Part shown: one piece after another, positions 49,259-56,880 of the stretch | How positions within the stretch are numbered: position 1 is the stretch's first letter | How the letters are laid out: the number at the start of each line of letters is the position of its first letter | Assembly (NCBI RefSeq): GCF_001665785.1 | Contig: NZ_LZSO01000041.1 | Location: forward strand, 124,001-188,000 | From: Mycolicibacterium peregrinum | GTDB lineage: Bacteria > Actinomycetota > Actinomycetes > Mycobacteriales > Mycobacteriaceae | Direction: 5' to 3' | Length of the DNA: 64,000 nucleotides | Made by a program: the position numbers and the translations under genes | Notes under the pieces: model-generated | What the model was told of the DNA's origin: nothing | Seen by the model: the letters and a program-made list of their open reading frames with translations, nothing else | Database searches by the model: none

Positions 49259-50336
49259 CCAAACCCCGCACGGAGCGTCGATCACCATGCGGCGCCTGAC
49301 CAAGACCTACGGGTCGGAGACCGTCGTCAACGCCATCGACCTCGACGCGCGGCCGGGTGAGTTCCTCACTCTTCTCGGCCCCAGCGGCTCGGGAAAGACC
49401 ACCACGCTCAACATGATTGCCGGTTTCGCCGACGTCACCGACGGCGAGCTGTTGATCGACGGACGGCCGGTGGCCGATCTGCCGCCGTACCGCCGCAACA
49501 TCGGCATGGTGTTCCAGCACTACGCGCTGTTCCCGCACATGACGGTGATCGACAACGTCGAATACCCGCTGCGGCAACGCAAGATGGCCAAGGCTCAGCG
49601 CCGCGAGAAGGTGGCCGCCGCACTGCGGACGGTCGGCCTCGACGGCTACGGCAAGCGGATGCCCAAGGAACTGTCCGGTGGTCAGCAGCAGCGGGTCGCG
49701 TTCGCCCGGGCCATGGTCTACGAACCGCGCGTGCTGCTGATGGACGAACCGCTCGGTGCGCTGGACAAGAAGCTACGCGATTCGCTGCAACTGGAGATCA
49801 AGCGTATCCACGGCGAGCTCGGCACCACGTTCGTCTACGTCACGCACGACCAGGACGAGGCCCTGGTGCTGTCGGACCGCATCGCGGTGTTCAACAAGGC
49901 CAGAATCGAACAGATCGGTTCGCCCACAGATCTTTACGAGCGCCCCAAGAGCATCTTCGTGGCCCGGTTCCTCGGGGAGTCGTCACTGTTCTACGGAAAG
50001 CTCGAAGATGGGCTCGCCGTGAACGCCTACGGGCGGCGGATCGTGGCCGGCCGGGGCGATGCCGCCAACGGCGACGCGGTGGCCGTGGTGGTGCGTCCGG
50101 AGCGGATCCGCATCCTCACCGGCGACACGGAGCCCGAGGCCGTCAATGCGGTGCCGGGCAACGTGATTCAGGAGATCTACCTCGGCAACTCCCGCAAGGT
50201 CGAGGTCAGCCTGCCCGACGGCACCGTCGCGCTCGTCCGGGAAAGCGCGGACAGCATCACGCCGACCCAGGCGGGGCAGAAGGTCTGGTTGACCTTCGAT
50301 CCGGATGTCGCCACGATCCTGCCCGCCGACACGTGA
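49248..50336 (+). CDS. Polyamine ABC transporter ATPase (PotA type)
   Basis: A 362-residue ATPase. It has Walker A LLGPSGSGKTTTLNMI, Q-loop MVFQHYALFPHMTV, signature KELSGGQQQRVAFARAM, Walker B RVLLMDEPLGALD and H-loop YVTHDQDEALVLSD. A C-terminal TOBE-type regulatory domain follows (VAVVVRPERIRIL, EIYLGNSRKVEVSL). Start GTG 49248 inside the permease end. It energises uptake by the two permeases and the lipoprotein. Confidence 0.93.
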   Translation: MSTDQTPHGASITMRRLTKTYGSETVVNAIDLDARPGEFLTLLGPSGSGKTTTLNMIAGFADVTDGELLIDGRPVADLPPYRRNIGMVFQHYALFPHMTVIDNVEYPLRQRKMAKAQRREKVAAALRTVGLDGYGKRMPKELSGGQQQRVAFARAMVYEPRVLLMDEPLGALDKKLRDSLQLEIKRIHGELGTTFVYVTHDQDEALVLSDRIAVFNKARIEQIGSPTDLYERPKSIFVARFLGESSLFYGKLEDGLAVNAYGRRIVAGRGDAANGDAVAVVVRPERIRILTGDTEPEAVNAVPGNVIQEIYLGNSRKVEVSLPDGTVALVRESADSITPTQAGQKVWLTFDPDVATILPADT

Positions 50337-50389
50337 CGTCGGCCGGCATATCCATCACTGACAACAGCCACGAGTACAGGAGAACCAAG

Positions 50390-51808
50390 ATGTCCCCCGA
50401 CGGTCGCACGACCAGCGGTCTCGCCAATGACTTCGTGAACGGCAGCGTGTCGTTCTGGTATCGCGCGGCGGGTTTTCCGAAATCCAGACCGCCGCTGCCG
50501 GGGTCGCTCGAAGCCGACGTCTGCATCGTCGGGGCCGGACTGACCGGCTTGTGGGCAGCGTATTACCTCAAGCGGGAACAGCCTGACCTCCGAATCGTGA
50601 TGCTGGAGAAGGAGTTCGCCGGATTCGGGGCGTCCGGCCGTAACGGTGGATGGCTGTCCGCCGAACTCGCCGGGTCCCGCGACGCCTATGCCTCCACGCA
50701 CGGTCACGGCGGCGTCGTGGAACTCATGCGGGCCATGCGGGGTGCGGTCGACGAGGTCATCGGCGTCACGAAATCCGAGGGTATCGAGGCCGACATCGTC
50801 AAGGACGGTGTGCTGCACGTGGCGCGCAACCAGGCCCAGATGGGCAGGCTGCGCGAGTCGCTCGACTACGAGCGCAGCTGGGGTGCGACCGAGGACGACT
50901 TCGTCGTGCTCACCGGTGACGAATCCAACGCCCGCATCCGGGTAGAGGGCGCCATGGGTGCGTTGTTCACCCCGCACTGCGCACGGGTGCAGCCGGCCAA
51001 GCTGGTCGGCGGCCTGGCCCGCGTGGTGGAGGGCATGGGTGTCGCCATCTACGAGCAGACCGAAGTGACCGACATCAAGGCCGGTCGTGCGATCACGGCC
51101 CGCGGCGATGTCAGCGCCCCCGTGATCCTGCGCTGTCTCGAAGGTTTCACCGCGACCATGCCGGGACAACGCCGCGCGTGGCTGCCGATGAACTCGTCGA
51201 TGGTGGTAACGGAACCGCTTCCGGAATCCGTGCTGCAGGAGGTCGGCTGGAAGGGGGCCGAGCTCCTCGGCGACTACGCGCACGGCTACATGTACGCCCA
51301 GCGCACGGCGGACAATCGAATTGCCCTGGGCGGCCGGGGGATTCCCTACCGGTATGGCTCAGCGCTCGACCATCGTGGCGCCACCCAGCAATGGACCATC
51401 GAAGCTCTCGGGGCTCTGGTTCGCGATATGTTCCCCGCGACCCGCGATGTTCCGATCGAGCACGCCTGGTGCGGCGTGCTCGGAGTGCCACGGGACTGGA
51501 CCGCCACCGTGGACTTCGACCAGGCCAGCGGGCTCGGCACCGCGGGAGGGTATGTCGGCAGCGGCCTGACCACCACCAATCTGGCCGGGCACACCCTTGC
51601 CGACCTCGTCCTCAAGCGTGACACCGCGCTCACCCGGTTGCCCTGGGTGGGGCGACGGGTCCGCAAGTGGGAACCGGAGCCGTTCCGGTGGCTCGGGGTC
51701 CAGGCGATGTATGCGCTGTACCGCACCGCTGACCGTCGCGAGTCCACCCGCGGGCTGGCCGGTACCAGTGGGCTGGCACGGGTCGCCAACAAGATCACGG
51801 GGCGCTGA
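50390..51808 (+). CDS. FAD oxidoreductase, PuuB/gamma-glutamylputrescine-oxidase type
   Basis: A 472-residue DAO-fold flavoprotein. It has VCIVGAGLTGLWAAYYLKREQP at the FAD site and FAGFGASGRNGGWLSAELAG, the PuuB-like segment. MNSSMVVTEPLPESVL and C-terminal GYVGSGLTTTNLAGHTLADL complete the fold. The ATG at 50390 follows AGGAGA; a GTG at 50333 overlapping the ATPase stop is possible but without such a site. PuuB oxidises gamma-glutamylputrescine; no glutamylputrescine synthetase is seen in the window, so direct oxidation of putrescine or another amine is also possible. Confidence 0.85.
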   Translation: MSPDGRTTSGLANDFVNGSVSFWYRAAGFPKSRPPLPGSLEADVCIVGAGLTGLWAAYYLKREQPDLRIVMLEKEFAGFGASGRNGGWLSAELAGSRDAYASTHGHGGVVELMRAMRGAVDEVIGVTKSEGIEADIVKDGVLHVARNQAQMGRLRESLDYERSWGATEDDFVVLTGDESNARIRVEGAMGALFTPHCARVQPAKLVGGLARVVEGMGVAIYEQTEVTDIKAGRAITARGDVSAPVILRCLEGFTATMPGQRRAWLPMNSSMVVTEPLPESVLQEVGWKGAELLGDYAHGYMYAQRTADNRIALGGRGIPYRYGSALDHRGATQQWTIEALGALVRDMFPATRDVPIEHAWCGVLGVPRDWTATVDFDQASGLGTAGGYVGSGLTTTNLAGHTLADLVLKRDTALTRLPWVGRRVRKWEPEPFRWLGVQAMYALYRTADRRESTRGLAGTSGLARVANKITGR

Positions 51809-51812
51809 CGCC

Positions 51813-52163
51813 ATGGAGACAACTGTGAACCTGCTGCATGTCGACGCCACAACTGCCGAACTGCCCGAGCCGCAACCGAAACCGACGAGTGTCAGCGGTC
51901 AGCTGGAATCTGCGATCAGTGTCTGGGCCGATGCGGTGACCGACACCGGGGTGTGGGAATGCGGCCCGGGGGAGTTCACCGCGGACCGGTCCGGTGCGAC
52001 CGAGGTGTGTCACATCATCTCGGGCTCCGGGACCGTCGTCGGCGAGGACGGAACGAGCGCCGCCATCGGGCCGGGCACGCTGCTGGTCCTGCCCCGAGGG
52101 TGGCGCGGGACGTGGTTCGTCACGGAGGCGATACGTAAGACTTACGTGATGGTCGGTGCCTGA
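51813..52163 (+). CDS. Cupin domain protein (DUF861 type)
   Basis: A 116-residue single cupin of the (S)-ureidoglycine aminohydrolase/DUF861 type: VWECGPGEFTADRSGATEVCHIISGSGTVVGEDG, then GPGTLLVLPRGWRGTWFVTE. Metal His residues are partly replaced (only one clear His), so its activity is uncertain. Such cupins often accompany PuuB-like oxidases and PuuR regulators. It starts 4 bp after the oxidase stop and is the last gene of the importer operon. Confidence 0.82.
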   Translation: METTVNLLHVDATTAELPEPQPKPTSVSGQLESAISVWADAVTDTGVWECGPGEFTADRSGATEVCHIISGSGTVVGEDGTSAAIGPGTLLVLPRGWRGTWFVTEAIRKTYVMVGA

Positions 52164-52185
52164 GGGCGCGCCCTAAACTGGGGGC

Positions 52186-53094
52186 ATGACCGCGAGCGCT
52201 CGGGTCGACGAGTTCGAGGAGTTGCGGCCACATCTGCTGGCCGTGGCCTATCGCCTCACCGGAACCTTCGCCGATGCCGAGGACATCGTCCAGGACGCGT
52301 GGATCCGCTGGGAGTCCAACCAGACCACGATCGCCGACCTGCGGGCCTGGCTGACCACTGTCGTCAGCCGGCTGGGTCTGGACCGGCTGCGGTCGGCTGC
52401 CCACCGCCGCGAGGCCTATTACGGGGAATGGCTGCCAGAACCCGTCGTGACCGGGCTCGACACGAATGACCCACTCAACGCAGTGGTGGCCGGGGAAGAC
52501 GCCCGGTTCGCCGCGATGGTGGTGTTGGAGCGGCTCACGCCCGATCAACGGGTGGCGTTCGTGTTGCACGACGGGTTCGGCCTGCCCTTCGGTGAGATCG
52601 CCGGCGTGCTTGGCGTCAGCGATGCCTCGGCCCGCCAGCTGGCCTCCCGGGCACGCCGCGCGGTGGCCGACAATCCACCTGCTTCGTCGCCCGACGACCT
52701 GCACAATCAGGTCGCCGGTGAGCTGATGGCCGCGCTGGCGTCGGGGGAGCTCGATGCCGTCGTACGGCTGCTGCACCCCGACGTCACGTTCACCGGCGAT
52801 TCGAACCGTCGCGCCCCGACCGCGGCCCGCGTCATCCACGGGCCGGACAAGGTGGCCCGGTTCATCCTCGGTCTGTCCAAGAGGTACGGACCGAACTGGT
52901 TGGCAGGCAGTCAGTTTGCCCTCGTCAACGGCCAGCTGGGTGTCTACACGGCAGGCGCGCCTGCCGGGGACGGGTATCCCGAGATGATGCCGCGGGTCAC
53001 GATCTTCACCGTTCGCGACGGCCTGGTCTGTGCGGTGTGGGACATCGCCAACCCCGACAAGTTCACCGGATCGCCCCTGAGAGGTGCTCAGTGA
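52186..53094 (+). CDS. sigJ: ECF41 sigma factor, SigJ type
   Basis: A 302-residue ECF sigma factor of group ECF41, like M. tuberculosis SigJ (Rv3328c). It has sigma-2 (AVAYRLTGTFADAEDIVQDAWIRW), sigma-4 (VAFVLHDGFGLPFGEIAGVLGVSDASARQLASRARRAV), then a SnoaL-like C-terminal domain of about 120 residues. That domain acts as a built-in regulator in place of an anti-sigma factor. The C-terminal NPDKF corresponds to the NPDKL motif of the group, and the linker motif is degenerate. It is followed by a coupled F420-type oxidoreductase gene and faces an AhpD-like gene carrying an exact ECF41 promoter. Confidence 0.92.
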   Translation: MTASARVDEFEELRPHLLAVAYRLTGTFADAEDIVQDAWIRWESNQTTIADLRAWLTTVVSRLGLDRLRSAAHRREAYYGEWLPEPVVTGLDTNDPLNAVVAGEDARFAAMVVLERLTPDQRVAFVLHDGFGLPFGEIAGVLGVSDASARQLASRARRAVADNPPASSPDDLHNQVAGELMAALASGELDAVVRLLHPDVTFTGDSNRRAPTAARVIHGPDKVARFILGLSKRYGPNWLAGSQFALVNGQLGVYTAGAPAGDGYPEMMPRVTIFTVRDGLVCAVWDIANPDKFTGSPLRGAQ

Positions 53095-53588
53095 TGCCGA
53101 ACGAACCGGGCACCTTGGCCCACACGTTCAGCCGAATGATGTTCCGCGGCATGGACAAGATGCGCCATCGCGACGCCTTCGACATCGGTGCACCGACCGG
53201 ATCGGACTTCACCGGGTTCGAGAACTACCGCCAGATTGTGCTGGTCACCTTCAAGCGTTCAGGTGAGGCGATGCCCAGCCCGATCAACCACGGTGTGGCC
53301 GGCGGCAAGATCTATGTGCGTACCGATCCGTCGACCGGGAAGGTCAAGAGAATCCGCAACAACCCGAAAGTCCTTGTGGTCGCGAGCAATCTGCGCGGCA
53401 AGCCCAGTGGACCCGTCGTTGCCGGCGTGGCGCGCATTTTGCCCGAGGCCGAACACGCCCACGCCGAGGCGGTCATCGCCGCCAACTGGAGTGCGCCGAT
53501 GAAAGTGTTCGAGCGTAGCCTCGACTACGGCAGCCAACTGGCCGGGGTGCCAACGGCCTACATCGAGATCACGCCCGCGGAGGCGTGA
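53094..53588 (+). CDS. F420-dependent/PPOX-type split-barrel oxidoreductase
   Basis: A 164-residue flavin-reductase-like split barrel of the mycobacterial PPOX/F420 group (Rv3178-like): YRQIVLVTFKRSGEAMPSPINHGVAGGKIYVRTD with KVKRIRNNPKVLVVAS. The cofactor (F420 or FMN) cannot be told from sequence alone. ATG 53094 overlaps the sigJ TGA (TGATG), so the two are co-translated, and the oxidoreductase may share the sigma factor's stress role. Convergent with the next gene, 3 bp apart. Confidence 0.8.
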   Translation: MPNEPGTLAHTFSRMMFRGMDKMRHRDAFDIGAPTGSDFTGFENYRQIVLVTFKRSGEAMPSPINHGVAGGKIYVRTDPSTGKVKRIRNNPKVLVVASNLRGKPSGPVVAGVARILPEAEHAHAEAVIAANWSAPMKVFERSLDYGSQLAGVPTAYIEITPAEA

Positions 53589-53591
53589 CGC

Positions 53592-54383
53592 TCACAGGAT
53601 GTACGGGATCAACGCCTTGCGGTCGGTGGGGTATTCGGGGAACTTCTCCTGGTACCAGCCGTGGGTGCCCAGCGCCCGGGGAACCAGGTTGCCTGCAGTG
53701 ATCAGCAGGATCGCGACGCCGGGCAGGGCCCAGGTCAGCAGCGCGAACCCGGACCAGGCGATGATCTCGCCCAGATACGCCGGGCTGGTGACGAATCGGA
53801 AGCCGCCGCCGAAGGGGATCCGGTATTCGGCAGCTCCGGGATTCTTCTTGTCCCGCAGATTTCGCACGATCGACTCGGAGTTGACCAACAGCGCGAACCC
53901 GCACAGGTAGATCACCAACCCCACCAGGAATCGCGGGTCGGTCAGCCACGCGGTGGTGTACTGCCCGAAGAAGTCATGGCTGAACAGGGTCCCGTTGAGG
54001 TAGCCGTGCATGGAGGTGACGAGCATGCCCATCGCTATCACCGAGACGTTGAAGGTGCCGCGCTTGCCTGGCATCTGGCGGATCGCCAGCGGGAAGAACC
54101 AGCCCCGGTTGGCGTAATGCAGCATCCAGATCCCCGCCAGTACCAGGGACGTCGGCGCGAACCGGTTGGGCCCGGCCAGGTAGCTGATCAAGAACACCAC
54201 GGTCGCGGGGATTTCCATCAGCCACCAACCGAGCTTCGGATTGAGATTGAGGCCGAGTTTCGTCGTCGAGAAACGCCCATACGAGCTCTGCGCGAAGAAG
54301 CCGCCGATGATCACGAACACGGCGAATGCGAAGGCCGCGGTCAGCACGGTGTCATAGAACGTGTTGCCGGTGTACCAATGCAT
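53592..54383 (-). CDS. Steroid 5-alpha-reductase/DUF1295-type membrane protein
   Basis: A 263-residue protein with about seven hydrophobic segments. The C-terminal FRFVTSPAYLGEIIAWSGFALLTW, then LVPRALGTHGWYQEKFPEYPTDRKALIPYI, matches 3-oxo-5-alpha-steroid 4-dehydrogenase and isoprenylcysteine-methyltransferase-like folds. It could reduce a steroid or other enone; substrate unknown. It lies 105 bp downstream of the AhpD-like gene on the same strand and may share its ECF41 promoter. Confidence 0.82.
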   Translation of the reverse strand: MHWYTGNTFYDTVLTAAFAFAVFVIIGGFFAQSSYGRFSTTKLGLNLNPKLGWWLMEIPATVVFLISYLAGPNRFAPTSLVLAGIWMLHYANRGWFFPLAIRQMPGKRGTFNVSVIAMGMLVTSMHGYLNGTLFSHDFFGQYTTAWLTDPRFLVGLVIYLCGFALLVNSESIVRNLRDKKNPGAAEYRIPFGGGFRFVTSPAYLGEIIAWSGFALLTWALPGVAILLITAGNLVPRALGTHGWYQEKFPEYPTDRKALIPYIL

Positions 54384-54488
54384 GGGCGCTCCTCGCTGAG
54401 CAGGTGGTTTCAGCAGCGAAGGCCACTGTTTCTGTAACGTGTTCTACCACCTGGCCGCATCCTGAAGCCAGCCCCGCTCACTCTGGAG

Positions 54489-55091
54489 TCACTGCTCCTC
54501 GCGCGAGCGCTCGTCGGCCCAGGGCACCCGGCACGCATCCCCGGAGTTGAAGCCCTGCTCGGTGATGCCCAGGGCCGAGTACATCCGCGACCGCATGTTC
54601 TCCACCCCGATCTGATACGTCAGCTCGATCACCCCGTCGTCGCCGAAGCGGCGTTGCAGATCGGCCACCTGCTCGTCGGTGACGGTGTGCGGGTCGGTGG
54701 TCATCGCGTTCGCATAGGAGATCGCGGCGCGCTCGTCATCGGTGAACAGCGGTGAGGTGGCGTAGTCGTCGATCGACTTGAGCCGTTCCACGTCGAGGTT
54801 CTCCAGCCGCATCAGCATGGAGCCGAAGTCCACGCACCACGAGCAGCCGACGGTGCGGGCGGTCCAGAACACCGCGAGCTCGCGAACGGTGGCGGGCAGT
54901 TTCTTGGAGCCGCCCTGTAGCAGCATCTCGTGGACGCCGTTGGCGACCAGCAGGCGCGGATGGTGAGCGGCCACCGCGAACGGCTCAGGCACCTCCCCGA
55001 ACTGGCGCTTGGCGTACCAGTACATGGCGCGGGTCAGCAGGCCGGCTTGTTTGGGGGTTACAGCAGGAATTCGTGTCTTGGTCTCGGTCAT
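54489..55091 (-). CDS. Carboxymuconolactone decarboxylase/AhpD-family protein
   Basis: A 200-residue AhpD-fold protein. The redox CxxC is in ARTVGCSWCVDFGSMLM, within the helical CMD signature (KLPATVRELAVFWTARTVGC). YANAMTTDPHTVTDEQVADLQRRFG follows. Genes of this family are one of the three classic partners of ECF41 sigma factors, and sigJ lies 1.4 kb away. An exact ECF41 promoter stands immediately upstream, giving an almost leaderless mRNA. Function probably peroxide or organic-radical detoxification, by analogy with AhpD. Confidence 0.9.
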   Translation of the reverse strand: MTETKTRIPAVTPKQAGLLTRAMYWYAKRQFGEVPEPFAVAAHHPRLLVANGVHEMLLQGGSKKLPATVRELAVFWTARTVGCSWCVDFGSMLMRLENLDVERLKSIDDYATSPLFTDDERAAISYANAMTTDPHTVTDEQVADLQRRFGDDGVIELTYQIGVENMRSRMYSALGITEQGFNSGDACRVPWADERSREEQ

Positions 55092-55099
55092 ACCCGTTA

Positions 55100-55126
55100 G
55101 ACGAGACGGCGCCGGAATGTGTGACA
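55100..55126 (-). promoter_or_regulatory. ECF41 (SigJ) promoter of the AhpD-like gene
   Basis: On the minus strand TGTCACA (55120-55126), then exactly 16 bp, then CGTC (55100-55103) reproduces the ECF41 consensus TGTCACA-N16-CGTC. The ATG of the AhpD-like gene starts 9 bp further, so transcription would begin almost at the start codon. No such sequence is seen before sigJ itself. Confidence 0.85.
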
Positions 55127-55174
55127 GGTCGGGCGGGCAGGGAACCGACGATCAACCGTCGGCGTCGTAACTGC

Positions 55175-56023
55175 ATGCCGTTTCTGGGTTCCGAGGCGCT
55201 GGCGTCCGGCAAGCTCAACCGGTACCAGCTGCGCACCCGGTATGAGGTGGTGTACCGGGATGTCTACGTCCCTCGGGGTACGACGCTTACACCGGTCGAC
55301 AAGGCGGTCGCCGCGTGGCTCTGGTCGGGCCGGCGAGCGACGGTGGCAGGCCTGTCAGCCGCTGCGCTGCACCGTTCGGAGTGGATCGACGCCAAACACC
55401 CCGCCGAACTCAACCAGCCCAGCCAGCACAGGACCGCTGGCATCGTGTTGCACAGCGACGCCCTCGCCGACGATGAGATCTGCCTGGTGCGCGGCATCAG
55501 GACCACGACTCCCCACAGAACGGCCTTCGACCTCGGCCGGCGACGCGGGCTGACGACCGCTGTGATTCGTGTGGATGCGCTGCTACAGGCGACTTCCCTG
55601 AAGATCCCGGACGTGCAGCCGCTTGTAGTGCGACACAAGGGGATGCGCGGTCTCGTTCAACTCCGCGAGGTACTCGATCTTGCCGACGACGGTGCCGAAT
55701 CGCCACAGGAGACCCGGCTGCGTCTGCTGTACACGGAGGCAGGCATGCGTCCGTCGCACACCCAGATCGACGTCTTCGACGAGTACACCTTCATCGGCCG
55801 TATCGACATGGGTTGGCCGGAGTGGAAGGTCGGCGTTCAATACGACGGCATCCAGCACTGGACCGATCCGAGACAACGCACCAAGGACATCGACCAGGAC
55901 GCTGAGTATCGGGCGCTCGGCTGGCGGATGGTTCGGGTGGGTGCCGACTTACTCAAGTACCGACAGCGCATCGTCATCGACCGCACCCGCCAGGCGCTGC
56001 AGGCGGCCGGCGCCCCCTACTGA
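55175..56023 (+). CDS. AbiEi-like/DUF559 endonuclease-domain protein
   Basis: A 282-residue two-domain protein. The N-terminal part resembles AbiEi-type winged-helix/transcriptional domains common in mycobacteria (LNRYQLRTRYEVVYRDVYVPRG, AVAAWLWSGRRATVAGLSAAALH, TTPHRTAFDLGRR). The C-terminal 100 residues resemble a DUF559/VSR-type nuclease: FIGRIDMGWPEWKVGVQYDGIQH, then LGWRMVRVGADLL, with the D/E/Q residues in the expected PD-(D/E)XK-like places. No AbiEii partner is next to it. The ATG 55175 begins the homology. Function unknown; defence-related or housekeeping both possible. Confidence 0.75.
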   Translation: MPFLGSEALASGKLNRYQLRTRYEVVYRDVYVPRGTTLTPVDKAVAAWLWSGRRATVAGLSAAALHRSEWIDAKHPAELNQPSQHRTAGIVLHSDALADDEICLVRGIRTTTPHRTAFDLGRRRGLTTAVIRVDALLQATSLKIPDVQPLVVRHKGMRGLVQLREVLDLADDGAESPQETRLRLLYTEAGMRPSHTQIDVFDEYTFIGRIDMGWPEWKVGVQYDGIQHWTDPRQRTKDIDQDAEYRALGWRMVRVGADLLKYRQRIVIDRTRQALQAAGAPY

Positions 56024-56028
56024 CGAAA

Positions 56029-56075
56029 CTGAGCTTGTGTTCGAGATTCTCGCAGAATCTCGCACACAAGCTCAG
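56029..56075. terminator. Strong hairpin between convergent DUF559 and sdhB genes
   Basis: Outer arms CTGAGCTTGTG (56029-56039) and CACAAGCTCAG (56065-56075) are perfect. Inner arms CGAGATTCT (56042-56050) and AGAATCTCG (56054-56062) are perfect around a 3-base loop. It is the cleanest stem in the window, 5 bp after one stop and 16 bp from the other: a bidirectional terminator. Confidence 0.85.
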
Positions 56076-56091
56076 GTTCGAGCAATAGGGA

Positions 56092-56877
56092 TCAGCGCGC
56101 GAACATCAGAGCGCGCTTGACCTCCTGGATCGCCTGGGTCACCTGGATGCCACGGGGGCAGGCCTCGGTGCAGTTGAACGTGGTGCGGCAGCGCCACACG
56201 CCGTCGACCTCGTTGAGGATGTCCAGCCGCTCGGCGGCCGCCTCGTCACGCGAATCGAAGATGAACCGGTGGGCGTTGACGATCGCGGCCGGGCCGAAGT
56301 AGGACCCTTCGCTCCAGTACACCGGGCAGCTCGTGGTGCAGCACGCACACAGGATGCACTTGGTGGTGTCGTCGTAGCGGGCCCGGTCGGTGGCGCTCTG
56401 GATGCGCTCCTTGGTCGGCGGGTTGCCGCTGGTGATCAGGTACGGCTTCACGGCGCGGTAGGCGTCGAAGAACGGCTCCATGTCCACCACGAGGTCCTTC
56501 TCCACGGGCAGCCCGCGGATCGGCTCGATGGTGATGGTGAGCTGCTTGCCGGCCTTCTTGGGCAGCAGGTCACGCATGAGGACCTTGCAGGCCAGCCGGT
56601 TCACGCCGTTGATCCGCATGGCATCCGAGCCGCACACACCGTGGGCGCAGGAGCGCCGGAAGGTCAGCGTGCCGTCCAGGTAGCCCTTTACGTACAGCAG
56701 CAGGTTGAGCAGCCGGTCTGAGGGCAGGCAGGGAACCCGGAAGCTCTGCCAGCCCGCGGCGTCGGGGTTCTCGGGGTTGAACCGGGCGATCTTGAGGGTG
56801 ACCATGACCGCGCCGTCGGGCACGGGAGGCAGGGGCGGATCGCCGGCTTCCGGCTTGTCGATGACAGGTGCACTCAT
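56092..56877 (-). CDS. sdhB: Succinate dehydrogenase iron-sulfur subunit
   Basis: A 261-residue subunit carrying three Fe-S clusters: the [2Fe-2S] ligands in SCAHGVCGSDAM with NRLACKVL, and the [4Fe-4S]/[3Fe-4S] ligands in CILCACCTTSCPVYW and CTEACPRGIQVTQAI. It passes electrons from SdhA to the quinone site. Final gene of sdhCDAB; 3 bp after sdhA. Counterpart of Rv3319. Confidence 0.95.
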   Translation of the reverse strand: MSAPVIDKPEAGDPPLPPVPDGAVMVTLKIARFNPENPDAAGWQSFRVPCLPSDRLLNLLLYVKGYLDGTLTFRRSCAHGVCGSDAMRINGVNRLACKVLMRDLLPKKAGKQLTITIEPIRGLPVEKDLVVDMEPFFDAYRAVKPYLITSGNPPTKERIQSATDRARYDDTTKCILCACCTTSCPVYWSEGSYFGPAAIVNAHRFIFDSRDEAAAERLDILNEVDGVWRCRTTFNCTEACPRGIQVTQAIQEVKRALMFAR

Positions 56878-56880
56878 GGG

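Noticed and set aside
52000..52026. A second ECF41-like promoter (TGTCACA) inside the cupin gene
   Set aside because: The nearest CGTC is 19 bp away instead of 16 and the site is within coding sequence.
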